A stretch of 64,000 nt of DNA from Nocardia acididurans (lineage in GTDB: Bacteria; Actinomycetota; Actinomycetes; Mycobacteriales; Mycobacteriaceae). The notes beneath the pieces were generated by a model. The model had not been told where the DNA came from, ran no database searches, and was given only the letters and a program-made list of their open reading frames with translations. Positions within the stretch are counted from its first letter, which is position 1, and each line of letters starts with the position of its first letter. Below, in pieces: positions 43,067-52,938 of the stretch. Where the stretch lies: NCBI RefSeq assembly GCF_016741815.1, contig NZ_JAERRJ010000001.1:744001-808000 (forward strand), in the 5' to 3' direction. A program made the position numbers and the translations under genes.

Positions 43067-44044
43067 ATGTCTCTGTCCAGCCGTCGCAGACGGATCACCG
43101 CTGTCGCCGCACTCGCCGTGCTGAGCCTGTTCGCGGGCGCGTGCGGGAACGCCGAGGGCGGCAGCGATGTCGCCACCGCCAACGGCGTCAGCTACGACCT
43201 GTCGCCCGAACAGCCGGGCCGGGTGCACGCGCAGCGGGTGGACGAGATCGCCGCCCTGGTGCCGCAGGCCATCCGCGATCGCGGCACGCTCGTGGTCACC
43301 GGGTCCGCCGGCGCGGCCCCGCCGCTGCGCTTCTACGCCACCGACGACAAGACCGTGGTCGGCTCCGAGATCGACTTCGCCGCCGTGATCGCCGACGTGC
43401 TCGGCTTGAAACTCGATGCGCGCGTTGCCGATTGGGCGCAGAACTTCGTGAAGGTCGACTCCGGCGAGGTGGACCTGTTCGTCTCCAACGTCACCGTGAC
43501 CGAGGAGCGCAAGGAGAAGTACGACTTCGCCACCTACCGGCAGGACCGGATCGCCCTGGAGATCCCCGAGGCCGCCACCTGGACCTACACCGACCGGAAG
43601 TCGCTGGCGGGCAAGAAGATCGGCGTCGGCTCCGGCACCAATCAGGAGCAGCTGCTGGTGAAGTGGAACGAGGAGAACGTCGCCGAGGGCCTGCCCAGGA
43701 TCGAGATCCAGTACTTCCAGCAGGTCACCGACTACTACCTCGGCCTGTCCTCCGGCCGCCTGGACGGCTATATCGGCCCCAACCCCACCGCGCAGTACCA
43801 CGCCGCCACCGCGAAGCAGACCAAGGTCATCCAGACCTTCTCCGGGGCGGGCGACGTCCTGCAGGCCGAGATCGCCGTGCTCACCAAGAAGGACAACGGG
43901 CTCGTCACCGCCATCCACAAGGCGCTGCAGCAGCTCATTTCCGACGGCACCTACCAGCAGGTCATCGACCGCTGGGGGCTGAAGACCGAAGCCGTCTCCG
44001 AGTCCCGCGTCAACCCGCCGGGCCTGCCGAAGAAGAAGGGGTAG
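43067..44044 (+). CDS. Amino-acid-type ABC importer, substrate-binding lipoprotein
   Basis: A 325-residue exported binding protein. Signal peptide of about 23 residues with lipobox-like LFAGAC; AAGGAAA precedes the ATG at 43067. Ligand-binding fold: LVVTGSAGAAPPLRFYATDD, GSEIDFAAVIADVLGLKLDA, VDLFVSNVTVTEERKEKYDF, and LQQLISDGTYQQVIDRWGLK, all of the SBP_bac_3 family. A longer than usual N-terminal segment (about 45 residues after the Cys) is present. The substrate cannot be read from sequence; neighbouring LLM oxidoreductases suggest a sulfur compound. Confidence 0.92.
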   Translation: MSLSSRRRRITAVAALAVLSLFAGACGNAEGGSDVATANGVSYDLSPEQPGRVHAQRVDEIAALVPQAIRDRGTLVVTGSAGAAPPLRFYATDDKTVVGSEIDFAAVIADVLGLKLDARVADWAQNFVKVDSGEVDLFVSNVTVTEERKEKYDFATYRQDRIALEIPEAATWTYTDRKSLAGKKIGVGSGTNQEQLLVKWNEENVAEGLPRIEIQYFQQVTDYYLGLSSGRLDGYIGPNPTAQYHAATAKQTKVIQTFSGAGDVLQAEIAVLTKKDNGLVTAIHKALQQLISDGTYQQVIDRWGLKTEAVSESRVNPPGLPKKKG

Positions 44045-44048
44045 CCCG

Positions 44049-45119
44049 GTGAAATTCCTGCTGCTGACCCTGATCACGCACACCCCCGACCCCAGCACCG
44101 GGGACACCGAGACCGCGCGGCAGCGCCTGCGCCGCGTCGTGCACAGCGCGACGCTGGCCGAGGATCTCGGCTACGACGGCTTCGCGGTGGGGGAGCGGCA
44201 CGAGGATCCGTTCATCTCGGCCGCGCCGCCGGTGGTGCTCAGCCATATCGCGGCCGTCACCGAGCGCATCGCCCTGTTCACGGGTGTGACCACCCTGAGC
44301 CTGCTGGATCCGGTGCGCGCCTTCGAGGACTACTCGACCCTCGACAATCTCTCGGACGGCCGCCTGGAGATCATCATCGGCAAGGGCAACGGCGCGGCGC
44401 AGGCCCAGCTGTTCCACGTCACCACCGACGACCAGTGGGACCGCAATCGCGAAGGCTACGAACTCTTCCGGCAGCTGTGGGAGAGCGAGAGCGTGACGTG
44501 GGAGGGCCGCTTCCGGCCCTCGCTCACCGACGCCAAGGCGCTGCCGCGTCCGCTGCAGCCGCGCCTGCGCATCTGGCACGGCAGCGCCACCAGCTACGAA
44601 TCCGCGGATTACGCTGCCCAGCACGGTGATCCGCTGTTCTCCGCCAATGTCACCAATCCGATCGAGCCGTACGCGGAATTGATCCGCCACTACCGCGAAC
44701 GCTGGGAGACCTACGGCCGCGATCCCGCCGACGCGCTGGTCGGCGCGGGCACCGCCGGATTCCTGGTGACCCGCACCTCGCAGGAAGCGCTCGACGCCTA
44801 CCGGCCCATCTTCGAGGCCCGGCAGGCGGTGGCGCGGAAGTTCCACGTCCCCCTCGTCTTCGACACCGTCGAGGATTTCGCCGCGCGTTCCTCGGCGCTG
44901 ATCGGCTCGCCCGAGCAGGTGCTCGACAAGGTGCACCGCTATCACGAGCAGTTCGGTCACGAGGTCATCCACCTCGGGGCCGACGGTGACGGGCTCACCG
45001 AGAAGACGCATCGCGAAAGCCTCGAACTGTTCCAGGCCGAAGTCGCGCCCGAACTGCGCGCCCGCATCCCCAGCCGCCCCCTGGGCGCAGATCGTTACCC
45101 CTCCGGAGTTCCCCAGTGA
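44049..45119 (+). CDS. LLM-class flavin-dependent oxidoreductase (1 of 4)
   Basis: A 356-residue luciferase-like TIM-barrel enzyme: FLLLTLITHTPDPSTGD, LAEDLGYDGFAVGERHEDPF, IALFTGVTTLSLLDPVRAFE, and DNLSDGRLEIIIGKGNGAAQ. It uses reduced FMN or F420. The GTG at 44049 is 5 bases after the binding-protein stop, and its own stop overlaps the next gene, so it is part of the operon. Substrate probably the compound brought in by one of the two importers. Confidence 0.9.
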   Translation: MKFLLLTLITHTPDPSTGDTETARQRLRRVVHSATLAEDLGYDGFAVGERHEDPFISAAPPVVLSHIAAVTERIALFTGVTTLSLLDPVRAFEDYSTLDNLSDGRLEIIIGKGNGAAQAQLFHVTTDDQWDRNREGYELFRQLWESESVTWEGRFRPSLTDAKALPRPLQPRLRIWHGSATSYESADYAAQHGDPLFSANVTNPIEPYAELIRHYRERWETYGRDPADALVGAGTAGFLVTRTSQEALDAYRPIFEARQAVARKFHVPLVFDTVEDFAARSSALIGSPEQVLDKVHRYHEQFGHEVIHLGADGDGLTEKTHRESLELFQAEVAPELRARIPSRPLGADRYPSGVPQ

Positions 45120-46744
45120 AGAACCCTGCCGTGCCGGCCGCCAAGCGACCCATCGTCCTGATGGGTGTGCTCGCCGCGACCCTCACCCTCGCCGCCTGCG
45201 GTGGCGGCGACACCACCGGTACCGCCGATGCCGGTCCGCCACAGCCCGGCGGAACCCTGCGCTACGGCCTGTCGGGCGCGCCGACCTGCTCCGATCCGGC
45301 GCAGTCGGCCACCAATCAGACGCTGTACGTGACCCGGCAGATCGTGGACTCGCTCACCGATCAGGATCCGGCGACCGGAGAGCTGCGCCCGTGGCTGGCC
45401 GACAGCTGGTTCATCAGCCAGGACGCCAAATCCTTCACCTTCCACCTGAAGGACGGCATCACCTTCAGCGACGGCACCCCACTCACCGCGGACTCGGTGC
45501 GCAAGAACTTCGATTCGATCGTGGCGCTGGGCGCGGTGAAGGCTCCGCTCGGCGCGACCTACCTGGCCGGGTACACCGGCAGCACGGTGGTCGACCCGCG
45601 CACCGTGCGGGTGGAGTTCGATTCCCCGAACGCACAGTTCCTGCAGGCGAGTTCGACCGCGCAGCTGGGCATACAATCCGATGCCACCGTCGCGAAGTCG
45701 GCGGACGAGCGCTGCCTGGGCGGCAATGTCGGCAGCGGGCCGTTCAGCTACGGCGAATGGAAGCAGAACGCCTCGGCCACCCTGCTCAAGCGCACCGGAT
45801 ACACCTGGGGCTCAGCGATTTTCGCCAACAAGGGCGACGCCTACCTGGACCGCATCGTATTCACGGTCGTCCCCGAGACCGGGGTGCGCACCGGCAGCCT
45901 CTCCTCGGGGCAGCTGGACGCCATCAGCGACGCGCTCCCGCAGGATGTCGCGCAGATCGAAGGCGCGGGCGGCCGCGTGGAGTTCACCACCAACCCGGGC
46001 ATCCCGTTCGGCCTGCAGCTCAACGTGACTCGCGGCCCGCTGCGCGACGCCGCCGTGCGCGCGGCGCTCACCCCGGCGCTGAACCGGCAGGAGCTGGTGG
46101 ACACCGTGCTCGGTCCGCAGTTCAAGCCCGCCACCAGCGTGCTCGCCTCCCGCACGCCCGGCTACGCGGACCTGTCGTCGCGGGTGAGGTTCGATCAGGC
46201 CGCGGCGAAGCAGGCCCTCGACGAGGCGGGATGGGTGGCCGGTGGCGACGGCATCCGCGCCAAGAACGGTGAGCGCCTGGCCTTCAACGTGGTGTACTCC
46301 GCGGTGTTCGCGGGCAATCAGGCCGTGCTGGAACTCACCCAGCAGCAGCTGCGCGCCGTCGGCGTCGAGCTGAAGCTGGAGCCGGTGCCGGTCGCCGAGG
46401 CCACCGCCCGGCAGAACAACAAGGACTTCGACACCTACTACTACAACTCCAGCCGCGCCGACGGCGACATCCTGCGCAGCGCCTTCGCCTTGAACGGGCG
46501 AAACCTCAACGTGCGCAACGCCCCCACCAGGCTGGACGACCTGCTGGCCCGGCAACTGGCCGCCACCGACGCCACCGCGCGCACCGAACTGCTGGCCGAC
46601 GCCCAGAACGCCATCCTCGACGAGGGACTGTGGCTGCCGACCATCGAACTCTCACAGGCCATCGGCGCGGGCTCGAACGTACAGGCGGTGACCTTCGACG
46701 CCTCGGCGCGACTGTCCTTCCACGACACCTGGGTGCGGAGGTAA
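45116..46744 (+). CDS. Peptide-type ABC importer, substrate-binding lipoprotein
   Basis: A 542-residue SBP_bac_5 protein (Opp/Dpp/Gsi type). Signal peptide with lipobox LTLAAC; then GGTLRYGLSGAPTCSDPAQS, the FHLKDGITFSDGTPLTADSV motif, NVGSGPFSYGEWKQ and GIPFGLQLNVTRGPLRDAAV. GTG at 45116 overlaps the LLM stop. Two permeases and a fused double ATPase follow, giving a full transporter. GsiB-like proteins bind glutathione; the substrate here is unknown. Confidence 0.93.
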   Translation: MKNPAVPAAKRPIVLMGVLAATLTLAACGGGDTTGTADAGPPQPGGTLRYGLSGAPTCSDPAQSATNQTLYVTRQIVDSLTDQDPATGELRPWLADSWFISQDAKSFTFHLKDGITFSDGTPLTADSVRKNFDSIVALGAVKAPLGATYLAGYTGSTVVDPRTVRVEFDSPNAQFLQASSTAQLGIQSDATVAKSADERCLGGNVGSGPFSYGEWKQNASATLLKRTGYTWGSAIFANKGDAYLDRIVFTVVPETGVRTGSLSSGQLDAISDALPQDVAQIEGAGGRVEFTTNPGIPFGLQLNVTRGPLRDAAVRAALTPALNRQELVDTVLGPQFKPATSVLASRTPGYADLSSRVRFDQAAAKQALDEAGWVAGGDGIRAKNGERLAFNVVYSAVFAGNQAVLELTQQQLRAVGVELKLEPVPVAEATARQNNKDFDTYYYNSSRADGDILRSAFALNGRNLNVRNAPTRLDDLLARQLAATDATARTELLADAQNAILDEGLWLPTIELSQAIGAGSNVQAVTFDASARLSFHDTWVRR

Positions 46745-46748
46745 TCCC

Positions 46749-47705
46749 ATGGGCCGGTACGTGATCGGGCGGATCCTGCAGGCGGCGCTGGTGCTGTGGG
46801 CGGCGTTCACGCTGTCCTTCGTCGTGCTGTACCTGCTGCCGTCCGATCCGGTGGAGATCGCCGCGGACCCCGGCGGGGGCACGCCCGTGGACGCCGCGGC
46901 CATCGCCGAGATGCGCGCCAGATACGGCCTGGACCAACCGGTTTGGGAACAGTACTGGACCGCGCTCAGCCACGCGGTGCGCGGTGACCTCGGACGCTCC
47001 ATCGGTACCGGCCAGACCGTGACCGCCGCGCTCGGCGAGGCACTGCCCTCGACACTGGCGCTGGCGGCGACAGCGCTGCTGTTCGCGGTGCTCGGCGGCG
47101 CCGCGCTGGCGCTGGCGGCCGCCTATACGCAGCGGCCCCGGCTGCGCGGACTCCTCACCTCGCTGCCCTCGCTGGGCGCGTCCATGCCCACCTTCTGGGT
47201 GGGACTGCTACTGCTGCAGGTGTTCTCGTTCCAGCTGCGGCTGGTGCCCGCGTTCGGCGGCACCGGGTTCAACGGCACCATCCTGCCCGCGATCACCCTC
47301 GCCATCCCGGTCGGCGCGGTCATCGCGCAGGTGCTCTACTCCAGTCTCGTCACCACGTGGCGGCAGCCGTTCGTGGAGGTCGCCTTCGCCAAGGGCGCGT
47401 CGCGCTGGTGGGTGCAGCTGCACCACGTTCTCCGCCCGGCGGCCGCGCCCGCCATGACGATCACCGGCCTGTGGGTCGGCACGGTGCTGGCCGGTTCCGT
47501 GGTGGTCGAAACCGTCTACGCGCGAGCCGGAATCGGCCGCCTCACCCACGAAGCGGTACTGCGCCAGGACATTCCGATCGTCCAGGGCATCGTCGTCTTC
47601 GCGGCCCTGGTCTTCGTGACCGTGAACCTGCTCATCGACCTGATCCACCCCCTCCTCGATCCCCGTGTCGCCCACAGCAGCTCGAAGGAGCGCGCCCATG
47701 CCTGA
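46749..47705 (+). CDS. Peptide-type ABC importer, permease 1
   Basis: A 318-residue DppB/OppB-like permease: GRYVIGRILQAALVLWAAFT, the conserved MRARYGLDQPVWEQYWTALS periplasmic segment and the EAA loop FVEVAFAKGASRWWVQLHHV. The ribosome site GGAGG lies in the end of the upstream gene. Its C-terminus [14 protein letters not shown] recurs, slightly changed, in the small gene that overlaps its end. Confidence 0.93.
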   Translation: MGRYVIGRILQAALVLWAAFTLSFVVLYLLPSDPVEIAADPGGGTPVDAAAIAEMRARYGLDQPVWEQYWTALSHAVRGDLGRSIGTGQTVTAALGEALPSTLALAATALLFAVLGGAALALAAAYTQRPRLRGLLTSLPSLGASMPTFWVGLLLLQVFSFQLRLVPAFGGTGFNGTILPAITLAIPVGAVIAQVLYSSLVTTWRQPFVEVAFAKGASRWWVQLHHVLRPAAAPAMTITGLWVGTVLAGSVVVETVYARAGIGRLTHEAVLRQDIPIVQGIVVFAALVFVTVNLLIDLIHPLLDPRVAHSSSKERAHA

Positions 47706-47868
47706 CGCCCGCGACCTACCCCACCGCGTCTTCGCCGCCCTGCGCACCGGCCTGCGCGCGACGACCTCCGGCCCGCGCTCCCGGCAGCGCCTGCTGTTGC
47801 TGACCCACCCGCTACTGGATCCCGGTGTGGCGTACTGGATTCCGGAAGACGACGGCGCCGATGTCTGA
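47698..47868 (+). CDS. Small protein between the two permease genes
   Basis: A 56-residue protein starting at ATG 47698, with AAGGAG 8 bases upstream, overlapping permease 1 by 8 bases; its end overlaps permease 2 by 8 bases. The N-terminus is basic (FAALRTGLRATTSGPRSRQR); the C-terminus LTHPLLDPGVAYWIPEDD copies the C-terminal pattern [13 protein letters not shown] of permease 1. It could be a duplicated tail kept as a translational coupler or a real small subunit. No domain recognised. Confidence 0.55.
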   Translation: MPDARDLPHRVFAALRTGLRATTSGPRSRQRLLLLTHPLLDPGVAYWIPEDDGADV

Positions 47869-48781
47869 CCTCCGTGTCCGCCCGGACCTGCTACCGCGAC
47901 GTCCGAGCGAAACCCAGCCGGCGGACGGCGTCGGGACGAGCGGGGTGCCGAGCCGGAAAACTCTGCGCGCGAACGCCGACACCCTCCGCGCGAATGCCGG
48001 TGTCGCGGTCGCGGTGCTGATCGTGCTGCTGGTGCTCGGATGGGGCACCGCGCCATCGGTTTTCGCGAGTGGCGATCCACTGACGGGCGTACCCGCACAG
48101 AAGTTGCGCGGGCCGAGCGCCGAACATTGGTTCGGGACAGATCATCTGGGGCGCGATCTCTATACGCGGGTTGTGCACGCGGCGGGGTTGTCGCTGAGCG
48201 CTACGGTGCTCGCGGTACTGCTCGGATTGGTGGCCGGGGCGGTGCTCGGGCTGCTCGCGGGGGCGGTGGGCGGGATTGTCGACACCGCCATCAGCCGGAC
48301 CGTGGATGTGCTGCTGTCGATTCCGGAGCTGCTGATGTCACTGGCGCTGGTGGCCGTCCTGGGGATGGGCACGCGCAATGTGGCCATCGCGGTCGGGATC
48401 GCGTTCATCGCGCGGTTCACCCGCGTCATGCGGGCCGAGGTGCTGCGGGTGCGGCAGGCCCCGTTCGTGGAGGCGGCCTTCGCCTCCGGGGTGCGCCGGC
48501 CCGTCGTGTTGCTGCGGCATGTGCTACGCAATGCCTACGCGCCGGTCGCCGCCCTGGCCGTCGTCGAATTCGGGGTCGCGGTGCTGGCCGTCGCCTCGCT
48601 GAGCTTCCTCGGGTACGGCGCGGTGCCGCCCACGCCCGAATGGGGATCGCTCATCTCCGAGGGCCGGAACTTCCTCGCCACCGCCTGGTGGCTGACCACC
48701 CTGCCGGGTCTGGTGATCATCGCGCTGGTGCTGGCCACGCAGCGCATCGCCCGCGCCATCCACAAGGACAATGCCCGATGA
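47861..48781 (+). CDS. Peptide-type ABC importer, permease 2
   Basis: A 306-residue DppC/OppC-like permease: polar N-terminus of about 45 residues, LIVLLVLGWGTAPSVFASGD, the characteristic SAEHWFGTDHLGRDLYTRVV motif and the EAA loop FVEAAFASGVRRPVVLLRHV. ATG at 47861 lies in the small upstream gene; its stop overlaps the ATPase start. Confidence 0.93.
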   Translation: MSDLRVRPDLLPRRPSETQPADGVGTSGVPSRKTLRANADTLRANAGVAVAVLIVLLVLGWGTAPSVFASGDPLTGVPAQKLRGPSAEHWFGTDHLGRDLYTRVVHAAGLSLSATVLAVLLGLVAGAVLGLLAGAVGGIVDTAISRTVDVLLSIPELLMSLALVAVLGMGTRNVAIAVGIAFIARFTRVMRAEVLRVRQAPFVEAAFASGVRRPVVLLRHVLRNAYAPVAALAVVEFGVAVLAVASLSFLGYGAVPPTPEWGSLISEGRNFLATAWWLTTLPGLVIIALVLATQRIARAIHKDNAR

Positions 48782-50457
48782 GTGACGCGCTGCTGAGTAT
48801 CGAAGGGCTCCGGGTCGAATACCGGGGGAGCACCGGCACGACGACCGCCGTCGCGGGCGTCTCGCTCACGGTCCAGCGGGGCGAGACCGTGGCCCTGGTC
48901 GGCGAATCCGGTTCCGGCAAATCCACTTTCGCGCATGCGGTGATCGGGCTGCTCAACGGTGGCGTGATCACCGGCGGTGAGATCGTCTTCGCGGGCGATC
49001 GCCTCGACCGCGCCTCGCACAAGACCCTGCAGGGGATTCGCGGGGCCCGCATCGGACTGGTGCCGCAGGACCCGGGCACCTCGCTGAACCCGGTGCTGCG
49101 CATCGGCGATCAGGTGGCGGAGGTGCTGCGCATCCACGGCCGCGCCGACCGCCGCACCGCTCGCGCCGAGGCGGTCCGGATTCTCGGGGCAGCGGGGCTG
49201 GATCGTCCGGAAGTGCGTGCCCGGCAGTATCCCCAGGACCTCTCCGGCGGCCAGCGCCAGCGCGTGCTGATCGGCATCGCCATGGCCTGCGGGCCGGAAC
49301 TGATCATCGCCGACGAGCCGACCAGCGCCCTCGATGTCACCGTGCAGCGCCGCATCCTCGACCATCTGGCAACCCGCACAAGGGAATCCGGCACCGCCGT
49401 CCTGCTCATCACGCACGATCTGGCAGTCGCCGCCGAGCGCGCAGACCGCATTGTTGTCATGCGGCATGGCCGTGTAGTCGAAACAGGCACGGCCGCCGAG
49501 GTTTTCGGCAACCCGCAGCATGAATACACCCGGCAGCTGCTCGCCGCCGCTCCCACACTCGGCTACCCCCACCCGACACTCGCCCACCCTGCACGGGCCG
49601 CATCGGGCGAAGTGCTGTTGTCCGCTGCCGGGCTGTCCAAAACCTTCCGCATCGCGCGCGGCGTCACCCTCACCGCGGTGAACGATGTCTCACTGGAGGT
49701 CGAGCGCGGCGAAACCCTCGCTGTCGTAGGCGAATCCGGTTCCGGCAAGTCGACCACGGCCCGCATGCTGGCCCGCCTCACCGACGCCGATTCGGGCACG
49801 GTCACCTTCGACGGGCGCGACATCACAACCCTGCGCGGCCGCGGGCTGCGGGAGCTGCGGCGGCGGATCCAGGTCGTCTACCAGAACCCCTACGTATCGC
49901 TGAACCCGAAGCTCACCATCGGGCAGATCGTCTCGGAACCCTTGCAGGCGTTCGGGATCGGGGATCGGTCGAGCCGTCGCGACGCCGTGGCGGAGCTGCT
50001 CGAACAGGTGGCGCTCCCCGCCGCCTACGCCGCCCGCCGCCCCGCCGAACTCTCCGGCGGTCAGCGTCAGCGCGTGGCGATCGCCCGCGCGCTGGCGCTG
50101 AAACCGGACCTGCTGATACTCGACGAACCCGTTTCCGCACTGGACGTCTCGGTGCAGGCGCAGATCCTGGATCTGCTGGAGCGCCTCCAGTCCGAACTGC
50201 ACCTCGCCTACCTGTTCATCTCACACGACCTGGCCGTGGTGCGCAGGCTGGCCGACCGCGTCGCGGTGATGCGGCAGGGCATGGTCGTCGAAACAGCGCC
50301 GACCGCAGACCTTTTCGAGCGTCCGGCCACCGACTACACCCGTGAACTTCTCGCGGCGGTACCCGGAGCGTTCGCCGCGGCGCGCAGCGGTGCCGCTGTC
50401 GTGGTGCCCGCCGGATCGGACGCTCCCACACCCGCTCCTCTGGAAAGGACCGCCTGA
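48778..50457 (+). CDS. Peptide-type ABC importer, fused double ATPase
   Basis: A 559-residue protein joining DppD- and DppF-like ATPases: first domain with VGESGSGKSTFAHAV, LSGGQRQRVLIGIAM and IIADEPTSALDVT; second with VGESGSGKSTTARML, LSGGQRQRVAIARAL and LILDEPVSALDVS. Both domains look catalytically complete. GsiA (glutathione import) has this same fused form. Its stop overlaps the start of the next LLM gene (TGATG). Confidence 0.95.
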   Translation: MSDALLSIEGLRVEYRGSTGTTTAVAGVSLTVQRGETVALVGESGSGKSTFAHAVIGLLNGGVITGGEIVFAGDRLDRASHKTLQGIRGARIGLVPQDPGTSLNPVLRIGDQVAEVLRIHGRADRRTARAEAVRILGAAGLDRPEVRARQYPQDLSGGQRQRVLIGIAMACGPELIIADEPTSALDVTVQRRILDHLATRTRESGTAVLLITHDLAVAAERADRIVVMRHGRVVETGTAAEVFGNPQHEYTRQLLAAAPTLGYPHPTLAHPARAASGEVLLSAAGLSKTFRIARGVTLTAVNDVSLEVERGETLAVVGESGSGKSTTARMLARLTDADSGTVTFDGRDITTLRGRGLRELRRRIQVVYQNPYVSLNPKLTIGQIVSEPLQAFGIGDRSSRRDAVAELLEQVALPAAYAARRPAELSGGQRQRVAIARALALKPDLLILDEPVSALDVSVQAQILDLLERLQSELHLAYLFISHDLAVVRRLADRVAVMRQGMVVETAPTADLFERPATDYTRELLAAVPGAFAAARSGAAVVVPAGSDAPTPAPLERTA

Positions 50458-51533
50458 TGCCGTACCCCACCCCGTTACTGCTGGGCCTGGAACTGTCGGG
50501 CACCGGCACACACCCCGCCTCCTGGCGTCGGCCCGATTCGCGCGCCGAGGAGCTGTTCACCGCTCGCTATTGGGTGGACGCCCTGCAGGCCGCCGATACC
50601 GCGGGCTTCGACTTCGCTTTTCTGCCGGATTCCTTCGCGCTCCAGCAGCGGGGTGCGGTGGGGCGGCTGGAGGCGGTGGCCGTGGCGGCTCGCGCGGCGG
50701 CGGCCACCCTGCGTATCGGGCTGATTCCGCAGGCTCCGGTCACGCACACCGAACCGTTCCATGTCTCCAAGGCCATCGCGTCGCTGGATTTCGCCAGTTC
50801 CGGTCGTGCCGGCTGGGAGCCCGTCGTGTCCGAGGGCGAGGCGAAACTGTTCAGCCGCAAGCCGGAACAGGACGCGCGTTCCCGCTGGCACGAGGCGGAC
50901 GAGGCCATCGACGTGGTGTCACGGCTGTGGGACAGCTGGGAGGACGACGCCGAGATCCGCGATCAGCCCACCGGCCGCTTCATAGACCGCGACAAACTGC
51001 ACTACATCGACTACTCGGGCGACAACTTCTCGGTGAAGGGGCCGTCCATCACCCCGCGCCCACCGCAGGGACAGCCGCTGGTCGCGGTGCGCGCCGCCGA
51101 ACCGCACAGCGCCCGCGTGGCCGTGCACCGCGCCGACCTCATCCGCATCGCCGCACCGGATTCGGCGGCGGCCGCCGCCACCCGCAGCGAACTTCGTTCG
51201 GCGGTAGCCGCCGCCGGACGAGACCCCAACCGCGTGCGGGTACTGCTGGATGTGGACATCCACCTGGCCGCCGACCCGGACCACGCCGCCGCCGAGGTCG
51301 CACAGCTGGAGGAGTGGACCCCCACCACCGCCCCGAACACGGTCTTCCACATCGGCACCGCCGCCGAACTGCGCACCCTGCTGCGGCAGGTCGAAACCGA
51401 CTGCGCCGCAGACGGTGTGGTGCTGCGCCCCCTCGCCCTCGCCGCCGCGCTGCCCCAACTGCCCGCGCTCACCCCCACTCTGCGCGCCCGGCTCGGCCTG
51501 CCGCGCCCCACCAGCCGATACGCCACCGCATGA
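50457..51533 (+). CDS. LLM-class flavin-dependent oxidoreductase (2 of 4)
   Basis: A 358-residue luciferase-like enzyme: LLLGLELSGTGTHPASWRRP, DTAGFDFAFLPDSFALQQRG, FHVSKAIASLDFASSGRAGW and DEAIDVVSRLWDSWEDDAEI. It belongs to the NtaA/SnaA/DszA-like branch by the WDSWEDDA segment, but is shorter than the usual 440. Overlap with the ATPase gene puts it in the same operon. Substrate unknown. Confidence 0.88.
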   Translation: MPYPTPLLLGLELSGTGTHPASWRRPDSRAEELFTARYWVDALQAADTAGFDFAFLPDSFALQQRGAVGRLEAVAVAARAAAATLRIGLIPQAPVTHTEPFHVSKAIASLDFASSGRAGWEPVVSEGEAKLFSRKPEQDARSRWHEADEAIDVVSRLWDSWEDDAEIRDQPTGRFIDRDKLHYIDYSGDNFSVKGPSITPRPPQGQPLVAVRAAEPHSARVAVHRADLIRIAAPDSAAAAATRSELRSAVAAAGRDPNRVRVLLDVDIHLAADPDHAAAEVAQLEEWTPTTAPNTVFHIGTAAELRTLLRQVETDCAADGVVLRPLALAAALPQLPALTPTLRARLGLPRPTSRYATA

Positions 51534-51573
51534 CCACGCCGCCACCCGCCTGTGCCGCCACCTGAGGAGAACC

Positions 51574-52938
51574 ATGCCGGAACGCCGGATTCGCAAGCAG
51601 ATTCACCTCGCCGCCCACTTCCCGGGCGTCAACCACCACACCGTGTGGACCGACCCGAACTCGGGCAGTCAGATCGACTTCGCCTCCTTCGTCCACCTGG
51701 CGCGCACCGCCGAACGCGGCCTGTTCGACTTCTTCTTCCTCGCCGAGGGCCTGCGGCTGCGCGAACATCGCGGACACATCCACGACCTGGACGTGGTGGG
51801 GCGGCCCGACACCTTCACGGTGCTGAACGCACTCGCCGCCGTCACCACGCATCTGGGGCTGGCGGGCACCATCAACACGACCTACAACGAACCCTTCGAG
51901 CTGGCAAAGCAATTCGCGACGCTGGATCACCTGTCGGGCGGGCGGGCCGCCTGGAACGCGGTCACCTCCTCGGACGCGTTCACCGGCGAGAACTTCCGGC
52001 GCGGCGGCTATCTGGAGCACGCCGAGCGGTACACCCGCGCCCGCGAGGTCGTGGACGCCACCCGCGCACTGTGGGACAGCTGGCCCGAGGACGCGCTGGT
52101 CGTGGACCGTGCACGCGGCGTCTTCGCGCGGCCCGCGCCCTCGGTGCGCATCGCATCCGATCAGTTCGACATCGACGGACAGTTCGTGCTGCCGCGCAGC
52201 CCGCAGGGACATCCCGTGCAGATCCAGGCGGGCGACTCCGACGAAGGCCGCGAATTCGCCGCCGCCACAGCCGATGTCATCTTCAGCGCACACGGCGAAC
52301 TGGCGGATGGGCAGCGGTTCTACCTCGACGTGAAGGACCGCCTCGCCAAGTACGGGCGCGCCCGCGACGATCTGAAGATCCTGCCCGCCGCCGGATTCGT
52401 CCTCGGTGACACCCCGGAGCAGGCGCAGGAGAACGCGCGGCACATCCGCCGGCAGCAGGTGACGCCGCAGACCGCCATCGCCTTCCTCGAACAGGTCTGG
52501 GGCACAGACCTTTCCGCCTACGACCCGGACGGCCCGCTGCCCGATATCGACCCCGTCGACGATGTGAACATCACCCGCGGCCGCGTCCGGCACGCCAAGG
52601 ACCCGCGTGCGGTCGCCGACGCCTGGCGGGCGCGCGCCGCGGCCGAACGCCTCTCCATCCGCGACCTGATCATCGAAACCACCGCCCGCCAGCAGTTCGT
52701 CGGCACACCCCGCCAGGTGGCCGCCGACCTCGACCGCTACGTGCAGAGCGACGCCGCCGACGGTTTCGTCCTGGTCCCGCACCTCACCCCGACCGGCCTC
52801 GACGAATTCGTCGACAAGGTCATCCCCGAACTGCAGGAGCTGGGCAGCTTCCGCACCGAGTACCCCGGCCCGACCCTGCGTCACCACCTGGGCCTGCGTC
52901 ATCCCCACCATCGCACCGAAGGAGTTCGCGCATCATGA
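51574..52938 (+). CDS. NtaA/SnaA/DszA-family FMN-dependent monooxygenase (3 of 4)
   Basis: A 454-residue enzyme, the full length of the family: RKQIHLAAHFPGVNHHTVWT, LARTAERGLFDFFFLAEGLR, NEPFELAKQFATLDHLSGGR, AAWNAVTSSDAFTGENFRRG, and WDSWPEDALVVDRARGVFA. The family includes enzymes that oxidise dibenzothiophene sulfone, nitrilotriacetate and S-substituted cysteines (SnaA-like). It needs a separate FMN reductase. GAGGAGA precedes the ATG at 51574; its stop overlaps the DUF1684 gene. Confidence 0.93.
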   Translation: MPERRIRKQIHLAAHFPGVNHHTVWTDPNSGSQIDFASFVHLARTAERGLFDFFFLAEGLRLREHRGHIHDLDVVGRPDTFTVLNALAAVTTHLGLAGTINTTYNEPFELAKQFATLDHLSGGRAAWNAVTSSDAFTGENFRRGGYLEHAERYTRAREVVDATRALWDSWPEDALVVDRARGVFARPAPSVRIASDQFDIDGQFVLPRSPQGHPVQIQAGDSDEGREFAAATADVIFSAHGELADGQRFYLDVKDRLAKYGRARDDLKILPAAGFVLGDTPEQAQENARHIRRQQVTPQTAIAFLEQVWGTDLSAYDPDGPLPDIDPVDDVNITRGRVRHAKDPRAVADAWRARAAAERLSIRDLIIETTARQQFVGTPRQVAADLDRYVQSDAADGFVLVPHLTPTGLDEFVDKVIPELQELGSFRTEYPGPTLRHHLGLRHPHHRTEGVRAS

